Of a stretch of DNA of 20,861 nucleotides, positions 15,590 to 20,861 are shown piece by piece. Position 1 is the stretch's first letter. The number at the start of each line of letters is the position of its first letter. A program made the position numbers and the translations under genes. The notes beneath the pieces are model-generated. The model did not search any database. It was not told the DNA's origin and saw nothing but the letters and a program-made list of their open reading frames with translations. The DNA comes from CAZKMQ01 sp964554065 (lineage in GTDB: Bacteria; Patescibacteriota; Patescibacteriia; Magasanikbacterales; JBBTQS01): assembly GCA_964554065.1 (NCBI GenBank), contig CAZKMQ010000009.1:1-20861 (forward strand), in the 5' to 3' direction.

Positions 15590-15604
15590 AATGACGTTCC
15601 ATCT

Positions 15605-15697
15605 GGAGAGGTGGCTGAGTGGTTGAAAGCGGCAGATTGCTAATCTGTTATACGGTTTTATGCCGTATCGGGGGTTCGAATCCCCCCCTCTCCGCCA
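15605..15697 (+). tRNA. tRNA-Ser(GCU), CCA encoded
   Basis: Acceptor stem GGAGAGG with CCTCTCC, discriminator G, encoded CCA at 15695-15697. The anticodon stem-loop gives GCT at 15639-15641. The long variable arm (TACGG with CCGTA) and the GGTTCGAATCC T-arm fit class II tRNA-Ser. Confidence 0.95.
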
Positions 15698-15725
15698 GAG
15701 GAGCGTGTACAATTCAATTCAAAAC

Positions 15726-15811
15726 GGAGAGGTGGCAGAGCGGTTGAATGCACTGGTCTTGAAAACCAGCAAGGCTAATACCCTTCGAGGGTTCGAATCC
15801 CTCCCTCTCCG
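15726..15811 (+). tRNA. tRNA-Ser(UGA), CCA not encoded
   Basis: Acceptor GGAGAGG with CCTCTCC and discriminator G at 15811. The anticodon stem CTGGT with ACCAG encloses the loop CTTGAAA, anticodon TGA at 15760-15762. A long variable arm is present. The bases after the discriminator are CAC, so CCA must be added enzymatically, unlike its neighbour. A TACAAT at 15708-15713 could give it its own start. Confidence 0.95.
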
Positions 15812-15814
15812 CAC

Positions 15815-15852
15815 ATACAAAAGCGAGCACCAGTCGGTGCTCGCTTTTGTAT
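15815..15852 (+). terminator. Strong terminator after the tRNA-Ser genes
   Basis: A perfect 17-bp stem (15815-15831 with 15836-15852) with a 4-base loop, the right arm ending in a T-rich run. It begins four bases after the tRNA end and probably also ends read-through from comF. Confidence 0.93.
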
Positions 15853-15958
15853 TTATGGAATGGCGGATGAGAACCCGTAGGGTGCGGCAGCTGACTAAAC
15901 CGAGTGAAGTAGAAATTTATTTATACTTCCGAGGTGCAGGAAGATGTCCTGCGAAGCA
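15853..15958 (+). other. Structured non-coding stretch between two terminators
   Basis: No supported gene. It holds three short hairpins: ACCC with GGGT (15873-15883), GAAGTA with TACTTC (15906-15929) and GCAGGA with TCCTGC (15936-15952), leading directly into a copy of the tRNA-Ser 3' end. It could be a decayed tRNA-linked insertion or a small RNA; the nature is unknown. Confidence 0.4.
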
Positions 15959-15977
15959 GAATCCCTCCCTCTCCGCA
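15959..15977 (+). repeat. 19-bp duplicate of the tRNA-Ser(UGA) 3' end
   Basis: Identical to 15795-15813 (T-arm 3' side, acceptor 3' strand, discriminator and two following bases). There is no matching 5' half of a tRNA upstream. A tRNA-end duplication is the usual footprint of site-specific integration or recombination at a tRNA gene. Confidence 0.85.
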
Positions 15978-15980
15978 AAT

Positions 15981-16014
15981 AAAAAACAGCACCAAATTGT
16001 TGGTGCTGTTTTTT
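15981..16014. terminator. Bidirectional terminator
   Basis: A perfect 15-bp stem (15981-15995 with 16000-16014) with a 4-base loop and six A and six T at the ends. It ends plus-strand transcripts past the tRNA-end copy and the minus-strand small membrane protein gene at 16025. Confidence 0.92.
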
Positions 16015-16024
16015 GCTACTAAAT

Positions 16025-16213
16025 TTACTTTGCAATCTTCCATCCTTGCCACGCAAGGTACAGAGCAATAACTGCAACAACTGCGCTTAGCCAGACTGGT
16101 ACAAGCCAGTCGCTAATAACTAAGTCCCAACCCAGGATGACTCGCAGTGCGTGGAGTAGTCCAGCAAAGGTGAGTAGTAGTGCTGCCCATTTTGCAAAAT
16201 GTTTTGGCTTCAT
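16025..16213 (-). CDS. Small two-TM membrane protein
   Basis: 62 residues from the chosen ATG. A basic start (KPKHFAKW) precedes one hydrophobic helix (about 8-26), a short Trp-containing loop, and a second helix (about 34-55) before a basic end. I recall small membrane proteins of this shape in Parcubacteria, with no known role. Start choice: an extended -10 at 16246-16254 rules out the ATG at 16255; the ATG at 16228 (67 residues) would fit the short-leader style of neighbouring genes and is a real alternative. No SD is visible for either. Confidence 0.7.
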   Translation of the reverse strand: MKPKHFAKWAALLLTFAGLLHALRVILGWDLVISDWLVPVWLSAVVAVIALYLAWQGWKIAK

Positions 16214-16245
16214 AGTAATGAAATCCATTAATGTATTATGGATAT

Positions 16246-16254
16246 AGTATACCA
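16246..16254 (-). promoter_or_regulatory. Extended -10 promoter of the small membrane protein
   Basis: On the minus strand TGG followed by TATACT (16246-16251). The predicted start is near 16239. Confidence 0.55.
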
Positions 16255-16263
16255 CAGATTTTC

Positions 16264-16291
16264 TTGAATGATGGGGTTTTTGTGCTATAGT
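16264..16291 (+). promoter_or_regulatory. Promoter of the HExxH protein gene
   Basis: TTGAAT (16264-16269), a 16-base spacer and TATAGT (16286-16291), with TGC in front making an extended -10. The predicted start falls two or three bases before the ATG at 16301, so the mRNA is nearly leaderless. Confidence 0.65.
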
Positions 16292-16300
16292 ATTACTACT

Positions 16301-17422
16301 ATGAGAGAACGAAGATCATCAATTGAACACGTCATGGGTAATGTCCCGGAGGAGGAGAAGGAGCAAATGCTTGATCAGTATGAGCAGAATTTTGATAATC
16401 AAGTGGGTGCGCGTTTGGAACAGAAAGAACGTAAGAAGACTCCAGAAGAAATGAGAGATGTTCAGTATGCAAACGAACAAACCAATGAATTACTTGCTGC
16501 TTTTGGTATCGAGCCAATGGATATTCCAGCAGAGAATATTCATATAGTTGCGCGAGATGATTGGCGTGCGTCTGGTGCAAATCAGGAGGCTTACTATTAT
16601 CAAAAAGATCAAGGTGTGGCTATACAGGAACAAATTGCCCGTGTAGTGACGCTTAAGCGCATGTTCCATGAAATGCTACACATGAAGTCGCATAATGCGA
16701 GACAAATGACAGCAGGTAAACAGAATCGTGAAGAAGGTTACCGTGTTGGACTTGCATTGACTGTGCGCCAAGGTGACAAGAGGTATTTTTCTTTTTTAAA
16801 TGAAGCTATGGTTGAGGAGTTAACTAAGCGCTTTATTGAAGCAATGGAGCCAGGAACAGATTATTCTGAAGACATGCAACAGACTGATGAAATAATGAGT
16901 GCGTATCCAAGTGTGTTACAAGCTGATGGAACAGAGCTCTATGATGAAGATACATATTTTGTTCGTGCTGATCGTGCTTGGTTTGGTAAGGGGAAGGTTA
17001 AGAAAATTCATGCAGAAAAATTTTCATATTCTGCTGAACGAAAAATGATGCGTACACTCATGGAAAAATTACACGAGAAGAATGAAGATATATACGGTTC
17101 TGTTGAAGATGTGTTTGATGAATTTGCACAAGCCTTGCTTAATGGTGATTTGCGTACAATTATGCGCGATATTGAAGCTACATTTGGAAAGGGCACAGTA
17201 AAGGCTATTGGTGAACTTGAAGTATGGCCGCCAGAGCGCTGGAATGCATTGTCGCGAGATCAAAAGCTAAATGAATTGGGGTATCAGAAAAAATTACAAA
17301 GGGTAAATAAAATAATTGGTAAAGCGGAGAAGGAGAAAGCATTACAAAAGCTGGCTGATTGGGTAGATGAAGAAGACAGGAAAAGACAAAATGGTCTTGA
17401 GCAATTTATAGAAAGCCTGTAA
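16301..17422 (+). CDS. Predicted HExxH metallopeptidase-like protein
   Basis: A 373-residue soluble protein with no signal peptide. An N-terminal acidic/Lys-rich helical region (about 1-65) precedes a domain with H-E-M-L-H at residues 123-127, the zinc-binding HExxH pattern with Glu124 as the presumptive catalytic base. About 40 residues later, N-E-A-M-V-E-E at 167-173 gives a Glu that could be the third zinc ligand, as in gluzincin peptidases. The rest (about 180-373) is helical and strongly charged. I do not recognise a named family. The start at 16301 is chosen because the promoter lies directly upstream; the ATG at 16268 would lie within it. The substrate is unknown. Peptidase activity is inferred from the motif only. 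Confidence 0.8.
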   Translation: MRERRSSIEHVMGNVPEEEKEQMLDQYEQNFDNQVGARLEQKERKKTPEEMRDVQYANEQTNELLAAFGIEPMDIPAENIHIVARDDWRASGANQEAYYYQKDQGVAIQEQIARVVTLKRMFHEMLHMKSHNARQMTAGKQNREEGYRVGLALTVRQGDKRYFSFLNEAMVEELTKRFIEAMEPGTDYSEDMQQTDEIMSAYPSVLQADGTELYDEDTYFVRADRAWFGKGKVKKIHAEKFSYSAERKMMRTLMEKLHEKNEDIYGSVEDVFDEFAQALLNGDLRTIMRDIEATFGKGTVKAIGELEVWPPERWNALSRDQKLNELGYQKKLQRVNKIIGKAEKEKALQKLADWVDEEDRKRQNGLEQFIESL

Positions 17423-17437
17423 TCTAATCGGTTTTTT

Positions 17438-17446
17438 TGTTATACT
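17438..17446 (+). promoter_or_regulatory. Extended -10 promoter giving a leaderless transcript
   Basis: TGT followed by TATACT (17441-17446). Seven bases after it is the A of the ATG at 17453, so the mRNA is predicted to begin at the start codon. Confidence 0.65.
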
Positions 17447-17452
17447 ATAGCC

Positions 17453-17947
17453 ATGACAGATATTGAACAACAATTGAACCAAGATGTAATTGTCGGATGG
17501 CAATTTCCTGAATTTGAAAAGCACAGTCGCACGCGTGTGTGGTATATTGTTCTAGGAGTTGCACTGTTGTTTATACTTGGTTATGCTGTTTGGACGCAGG
17601 ATTATCTTGTTGCATTGTTAAGCATACTTGTTGCACTGGTAATGCTTGTTAATGATATACGTGAACCACACGATTTATTCTTTGGAGTGACTGAAAGCGG
17701 CGTTATTATTGGAAACAAGCAAATACCTCATGGTGAAATTGAAAGGTTTTGGTTTGCTTCTAATAAGGATGGTGATGTTACGCTGTTTTTGGATTTTAAT
17801 AATATGGCTCGACCACGCATTACTATTCCTACTGATAAGGATCAACTTGAAGATTTGGCAGAGATACTTTCTATATTTGTAGAATACGATGGTGAGGCAG
17901 CGCGAATGCCACTTACTGAAACAATGGGGCGGTGGCTTAAGATGTAG
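17453..17947 (+). CDS. Two-TM membrane protein of unknown function
   Basis: A 164-residue protein. A soluble N-terminus (about 1-27, with W-x-F-P-E-F) precedes two hydrophobic helices (about 29-46 and 49-66). A cytoplasmic C-terminal domain (about 72-164) is beta-rich with a final helix and is reminiscent of bacterial PH-like domains, though I see no diagnostic motif. I recall similar short proteins in Patescibacteria. It has its own extended -10 promoter and a strong terminator 17 bases after the stop, so it is probably a single-gene unit. Confidence 0.82.
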   Translation: MTDIEQQLNQDVIVGWQFPEFEKHSRTRVWYIVLGVALLFILGYAVWTQDYLVALLSILVALVMLVNDIREPHDLFFGVTESGVIIGNKQIPHGEIERFWFASNKDGDVTLFLDFNNMARPRITIPTDKDQLEDLAEILSIFVEYDGEAARMPLTETMGRWLKM

Positions 17948-17964
17948 ATTTTTTTAAAAAGATA

Positions 17965-17993
17965 GGCCGTCAGGTATTTCCTGACGGCCTTTT
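17965..17993. terminator. Bidirectional terminator
   Basis: A 10-bp G+C-rich stem (GGCCGTCAGG with CCTGACGGCC) and a 5-base loop, followed by TTTT on the plus strand and a T-rich stretch on the minus strand. It serves the two-TM protein gene and the convergent 50-residue gene. Confidence 0.92.
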
Positions 17994-18005
17994 GATTTTG
18001 GCAGC

Positions 18006-18158
18006 TTATTGCTTTCTTGAAAAGTAGTGAATCCAGCATTCTCCTGCAAAAAATGGTGGCTCTTCGCATTTGAACTGAATGCATGTTCTAGGATCCATTT
18101 TCCTTTGATCAAACTGATCATTAACAACTTGAAGCTGCACTGGTTTGGCGGGAACCAT
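18006..18158 (-). CDS. Small SD-led protein of 50 residues, unknown function
   Basis: 50 residues starting M-V-P-A-K-P. No signal or membrane segment. The sequence is mixed and protein-like, with three Cys (residues 26, 31, 41), a Pro-Pro-Phe-Phe and a Trp/Tyr-containing end. The case for a real gene is the context: a perfect AAGGAGG exactly six bases before this ATG, a promoter upstream, and a terminator 12 bases past the stop. A second ATG in another frame (at 18164) begins directly after the SD, too close to be used. I do not recognise a family. Confidence 0.68.
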   Translation of the reverse strand: MVPAKPVQLQVVNDQFDQRKMDPRTCIQFKCEEPPFFAGECWIHYFSRKQ

Positions 18159-18164
18159 TTCATA

Positions 18165-18171
18165 CCTCCTT
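18165..18171 (-). promoter_or_regulatory. Strong Shine-Dalgarno of the 50-residue gene
   Basis: AAGGAGG on the minus strand, six bases before the ATG at 18158: the same motif and spacing as for the lipoprotein gene at 5566. Confidence 0.75.
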
Positions 18172-18177
18172 GTGTTG

Positions 18178-18206
18178 ACCGTAGCAAATTGACAGAAAAC
18201 CGTCAA
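18178..18206 (-). promoter_or_regulatory. Predicted promoter of the 50-residue gene
   Basis: On the minus strand TTGACG (18201-18206), a 17-base spacer and TACGGT (18178-18183). It matches the lipoprotein promoter in spacing and -10 hexamer, and overlaps the tRNA-Arg promoter on the other strand. Confidence 0.5.
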
Positions 18207-18217
18207 TCTCATATACT
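18189..18217 (+). promoter_or_regulatory. Promoter of tRNA-Arg
   Basis: TTGACA (18189-18194), a 17-base spacer and TATACT (18212-18217): near consensus. The predicted start near 18224 is 13 bases before the tRNA. Confidence 0.8.
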
Positions 18218-18236
18218 AATTCCGCATAAGTAATTC

Positions 18237-18308
18237 GCTCTCGTCGTTCAACGGATAGGACACCGGCTTGCGGAGCCGGCAATGCAGGTTCGATTCCTGC
18301 CGAGAGCA
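18237..18308 (+). tRNA. tRNA-Arg(GCG), CCA not encoded
   Basis: Acceptor GCTCTCG with CGAGAGC, discriminator A at 18308. Anticodon stem CCGGC with GCCGG encloses loop TTGCGGA, anticodon GCG at 18270-18272, reading CGC. The T-arm contains GGTTCGATTCC. The bases after the discriminator are CAA, so CCA is not encoded. Most bacteria read CGU/CGC/CGA with an A34 (inosine) tRNA-Arg(ACG) instead, so GCG is unusual. Confidence 0.93.
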
Positions 18309-18350
18309 CAATACCAAAACATCTCATGAGTTCCTGTGTCTAGCAGAGCG

Positions 18351-18359
18351 TGATACAAT
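18351..18359 (+). promoter_or_regulatory. Extended -10 promoter of recG
   Basis: TGA followed by TACAAT (18354-18359). The ATG at 18369 is only nine bases further, giving a nearly leaderless mRNA. Confidence 0.6.
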
Positions 18360-18368
18360 ACCCGCACT

Positions 18369-20456
18369 ATGGATATTCATCTCTCAACACCTCTTACTGA
18401 GCTCAAAACCGTTGGCAAAACTCTAGCCAAGCGGCTTAGTATACTTGGGTTGGAAACTGTAGAAGATATGTTGTGGCATGTTCCTTTTCGGTACGATGAT
18501 TACACTTCAGTAACACCAATTAATAATTTACAGGCAGGTGCAGTTACTACTGTACGCGGACGTGTGGCTATGATTCAGAGTCGTCGTGGTTGGAAGTCTC
18601 GTCGAAGTATTACCGAGGCGCTGCTTGAAGATGAATCTGGAAGTGTTCGACTGATTTGGTTTAATCAGCCGTACATTGCAAAGTCAATTGTTCAGGGCGA
18701 GCAGCTCGCCATTGCTGGTACGGTTAAAGAGGATAAGATAGGATTGCAGTTTGTAGCACCGCAGTATGAGAAAATTGCATCGGGCCAATCAACTCATACT
18801 GGCCGCCTTGTTCCGGTGTATTCAACAACAGCAGGAATAACGCCAAAGCATATTAGATTTCTAGTGAAGCAATCTCTTGCTGCTGTTGATCAGGTTAATG
18901 ACTGGATGGGCAAGCCGATGAGTAGTACATACAAAGTCATGAGTTTGCCTGATGCACTTCGTGCTATTCATTTTCCGCATGATGCTAAGCAGCTTGCTCG
19001 TGCTAAGCAGCGTATTGGACTTGAAGAGTTGCTCCCAATACAGTTTTCCGTATTGTATACAAAAGGTATACAAAGGAATTTAAGGTCACTTTCACTTGAG
19101 TTTGATGAAAAAAGGATTAAGGAGTTCGTGGATACATTGCCATTTGTTCTAACACCAGACCAAAAGAAAACTACGTGGAAAATTATCACAGAATTACAAT
19201 CACCAACACCAATGCGCCGGCTTGTGCAAGGTGATGTTGGTTCTGGTAAAACAGTAGTAGCGGCAATTGCGTGTTGGCTTGCCATACTCAATGAGAGACG
19301 TATATTATTTATGGCTCCAACTGATGTGCTCGCGCATCAGCACATGAAAACATTTATTAAGTTGTTCAAAAATTTCCCAGTAAAGATCGCTTTGCTCACT
19401 GGTTCGGCACGTATTAGTTATACTTGTTGTAAAGGAAGGGTTGTCGAGCAAAAGCTTAGCAAGGCAAAAATTAAATCAGCGATCTCTGATGGTGTTTTTG
19501 ATATTGTTATTGGTACTCATGCGTTAATTCAGGAAGATATTGTAGTACCAAATATTGCATTAGTTATTGTAGATGAACAACATCGTTTTGGCGTGTCACA
19601 GCGGCAGAAGTTACTCTCCAGAACCCAGGATGATCTAGTACCTCACTTTCTATCGCTTAGCGCCACACCAATTCCTCGCACCTTTGCACTTATGTTGTAC
19701 GGAGATTTAGATATTTCAGTTATAAAAACAATGCCACTAGGTAGAAAGCCAATCATTACCAAGTTGATTTCTCCAAAAAGCCGAGTAAAGACATATGAAT
19801 TTATAAAACAGCATCTAGATAAAGGTCAGCAAGTCTACGTTGTCTGCCCTCTTATTGATGAGTCAGATACTCTTGGTGTGAAGTCGGTAAAGCAGGAGTT
19901 TGAGAAACTAAACACTATGGTTTTTAGGGATGAAAACATGGCAATACTCCATGGCAAGCTTAAGCCTAAAGAAAAGCAGGAAACTATGAAGGCTTTTTCA
20001 GACGGTGAAATACAGGTTTTAGTCGCAACCTCAGTTATTGAAGTGGGTGTTGATGTGCCTAATGCAACGATTATGCTTATTGAAGGTGCGCAGCGATTTG
20101 GATTAGCACAGCTTCATCAATTTCGTGGGCGTGTAGGTAGGGGAGATCAGCAGTCATATTGTTTTGTATCTGCAGATAGTGCTGCTCCAAATGCGTATAA
20201 ACGTTTGCAATTTTTTTCAAAAACAACAGATGGATTTGATTTGGCTGAACAGGATTTGAAAACGCGTGGCCCAGGTGATGTTTATGGTAAGGATCAATCT
20301 GGGTTTGCTCACATGCGCATAGCATCGCTCAGTGATGTGGGGCTTATGCATATGGTACAGCAGGTTGCTCAGGATCTACTAGCACTTGGTGCGGATATGC
20401 TCGTTCTTAATGACATGCATTACGGCGCGCGAATTTCAACTGTGCATCTTGAGTAG
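18369..20456 (+). CDS. recG: ATP-dependent DNA helicase RecG
   Basis: A 695-residue protein, the usual RecG length. RecG remodels stalled replication forks and Holliday junctions. The N-terminal wedge region (about 1-150) includes an OB-type fold after an opening that ends in H-V-P-F-R-Y-D-D. The helicase core has Walker A G-D-V-G-S-G-K-T at 288-295, motif II D-E-Q-H at 402-405 followed by R-F-G, an S-A-T-P-I-P-R-T motif (III), and motif VI Q-F-R-G-R-V-G-R at 584-591. The RecG-type end of the core (R-x-x-F-F-x-x-T-x-D-G-F-x-x-A-E-x-D-L-x-x-R-G-P-G) is present, so the gene looks complete. It stands alone behind its own promoter; the next gene has a separate promoter two bases after its stop. 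Confidence 0.96.
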   Translation: MDIHLSTPLTELKTVGKTLAKRLSILGLETVEDMLWHVPFRYDDYTSVTPINNLQAGAVTTVRGRVAMIQSRRGWKSRRSITEALLEDESGSVRLIWFNQPYIAKSIVQGEQLAIAGTVKEDKIGLQFVAPQYEKIASGQSTHTGRLVPVYSTTAGITPKHIRFLVKQSLAAVDQVNDWMGKPMSSTYKVMSLPDALRAIHFPHDAKQLARAKQRIGLEELLPIQFSVLYTKGIQRNLRSLSLEFDEKRIKEFVDTLPFVLTPDQKKTTWKIITELQSPTPMRRLVQGDVGSGKTVVAAIACWLAILNERRILFMAPTDVLAHQHMKTFIKLFKNFPVKIALLTGSARISYTCCKGRVVEQKLSKAKIKSAISDGVFDIVIGTHALIQEDIVVPNIALVIVDEQHRFGVSQRQKLLSRTQDDLVPHFLSLSATPIPRTFALMLYGDLDISVIKTMPLGRKPIITKLISPKSRVKTYEFIKQHLDKGQQVYVVCPLIDESDTLGVKSVKQEFEKLNTMVFRDENMAILHGKLKPKEKQETMKAFSDGEIQVLVATSVIEVGVDVPNATIMLIEGAQRFGLAQLHQFRGRVGRGDQQSYCFVSADSAAPNAYKRLQFFSKTTDGFDLAEQDLKTRGPGDVYGKDQSGFAHMRIASLSDVGLMHMVQQVAQDLLALGADMLVLNDMHYGARISTVHLE

Positions 20457-20457
20457 T

Positions 20458-20486
20458 TTGACAAATTATCCGAACTTGTGTAGTAT
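20458..20486 (+). promoter_or_regulatory. Promoter of the Cys/His-repeat gene
   Basis: TTGACA (20458-20463), a 17-base spacer and TAGTAT (20481-20486). It begins two bases after the recG stop. The predicted start near 20493 gives a leader of about 60 nt. Confidence 0.65.
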
Positions 20487-20508
20487 ATACATCAGTTTCT
20501 ACTAACCC

Positions 20509-20528
20509 GAGCACTACCATAAGTGCTC
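20509..20528 (+). promoter_or_regulatory. Hairpin in the mRNA leader
   Basis: GAGCACT pairs with AGTGCTC around a 6-base loop. There is no T run, so it is unlikely to be a terminator. It lies upstream of the SD and could influence translation or stability. Confidence 0.45.
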
Positions 20529-20544
20529 ACAGCACAGATAGAGT

Positions 20545-20550
20545 AGGAGG
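20545..20550 (+). promoter_or_regulatory. Strong Shine-Dalgarno fixing a TTG start
   Basis: AGGAGG followed by GGG, five bases before the TTG at 20556. It is what supports a non-ATG start here. Confidence 0.75.
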
Positions 20551-20555
20551 GGGAA

Positions 20556-20831
20556 TTGGCAAAACCATCATGTAATCAAAAACGCCAAGAAGCGCAGTGT
20601 AGGCACAAGATCGATCGGATTAACTGTCCGGAATGTGTTCACTGTGTTCATGGCATGGCACAGAAAACGTGCAATCCGTGCATGCAGCTGGGAAGTGATC
20701 AGCAGCGTAAGAACATGATCGCTCGCATTCAGCCGAAGCACAAGCCCAGCGGTGTTAACATCCGCAAAGAGTTGCGTCAGCAGTACGCGCCGTGGGCTCA
20801 TGGGGGGTACGGCCACAGTCGTGCAATTTAG
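20556..20831 (+). CDS. Small protein with two tandem C-x-H-x6-C-x2-C zinc-type repeats
   Basis: A 91-residue basic protein starting at TTG, supported by the strong SD. Two equally spaced units each follow C-x-H-x6-C-x2-C: Cys15-His17-Cys24-Cys27 and Cys30-His32-Cys39-Cys42, a 15-residue period. Each unit could hold one zinc ion. The C-x-HG type second unit resembles short tandem Cys/His repeats seen in some giant-virus and eukaryotic proteins; homology is not shown. The C-terminal half (about 45-91) is rich in Arg, Lys, His and Gly with no clear fold. A nucleic-acid-binding role is plausible but inferred. G+C is higher locally (31 of 60 bases in 20641-20700), as for the other SD-led genes. 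The window ends 30 bases after the TAG. Confidence 0.78.
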   Translation: MAKPSCNQKRQEAQCRHKIDRINCPECVHCVHGMAQKTCNPCMQLGSDQQRKNMIARIQPKHKPSGVNIRKELRQQYAPWAHGGYGHSRAI

Positions 20832-20861
20832 AGAACGCCAATTCTAAAAAAACAAAGGGCC

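Noticed and set aside
15853..15958. A third, decayed tRNA-Ser or a CRISPR-like repeat
   Set aside because: There is no acceptor 5' strand or anticodon arm to match the tRNA tail, and the hairpins are all different from each other, so it is kept only as an unexplained structured stretch.
15660..16022. Open frame of 120 codons across the tRNA-Ser genes
   Set aside because: It overlaps two tRNAs and two terminators; not a gene.
17954..18187. Minus-strand frame of 77 codons overlapping the 50-residue gene
   Set aside because: It runs through the terminator hairpin, and its usable ATG directly abuts the SD. The alternative frame has ideal six-base spacing.
20568..20816. Minus-strand frame opposite the Cys/His-repeat gene
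   Set aside because: No SD or promoter on that strand, and it is fully antisense to a better supported gene.

Overview
The window looks like a chromosomal segment of a Candidate Phyla Radiation (Patescibacteria) bacterium, most like the Parcubacteria-type lineages. The reasons are the linked set of VirB6-like, PrgI, TraC-N-like and VirB4 genes, a giant cysteine-rich secreted protein beside them, very tight gene packing, and many genes with no Shine-Dalgarno (SD) whose start codons lie only a few bases after an extended -10 box. This is inferred from gene style; there is no rRNA or marker phylogeny here.

Region by region. (1) 2-4753: the 3' part of a giant Cys-rich secreted protein, closed by a strong bidirectional terminator. 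(2) 4820-6821: a divergent pair, a lipoprotein on the minus strand and a band-7/SPFH-like membrane protein on the plus strand. They have strong SDs, consensus-like promoters, phased A-tracts between them, a terminator-like hairpin on each side and higher G+C than the flanks. They look like an insulated module set into the secretion locus. (3) 6946-15581: a tightly packed operon-like run of seven genes: VirB6/TrbL-like channel protein, a Lys/Ala-rich unknown, PrgI, a TraC N-terminal-like protein (with a 10-N assembly gap), the VirB4 ATPase, a membrane-anchored possible VirB8-like protein, and ComF. (4) 15605-16014: tRNA-Ser(GCU), tRNA-Ser(UGA), a terminator, then a structured non-coding stretch that ends in an exact 19-bp copy of the second tRNA's 3' end and a second terminator. 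(5) 16025-18158: a small membrane protein (minus), a HExxH metallopeptidase-like protein, a two-TM membrane protein, and a 50-residue SD-led protein (minus). (6) 18237-20831: tRNA-Arg(GCG), RecG helicase, and a small protein with two tandem C-x-H-x6-C-x2-C zinc-type repeats and a TTG start.

Working together. VirB6-like, PrgI, the TraC-N-like protein and VirB4, with a possible VirB8, would make the inner-membrane part of a reduced type IV secretion-like machine. No VirD4 coupling ATPase, relaxase, VirB9/VirB10 or pilin is visible in this window. The giant Cys-rich protein is a natural candidate for a surface part or substrate, by proximity only. ComF, at the end of the operon, hints at a link with DNA uptake or nucleotide metabolism.

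The window shows two expression styles: genes with no SD and extended -10 boxes, and genes with strong SDs and TTGACA-type -35 boxes. None of the 16 annotated coding genes ends in TGA.
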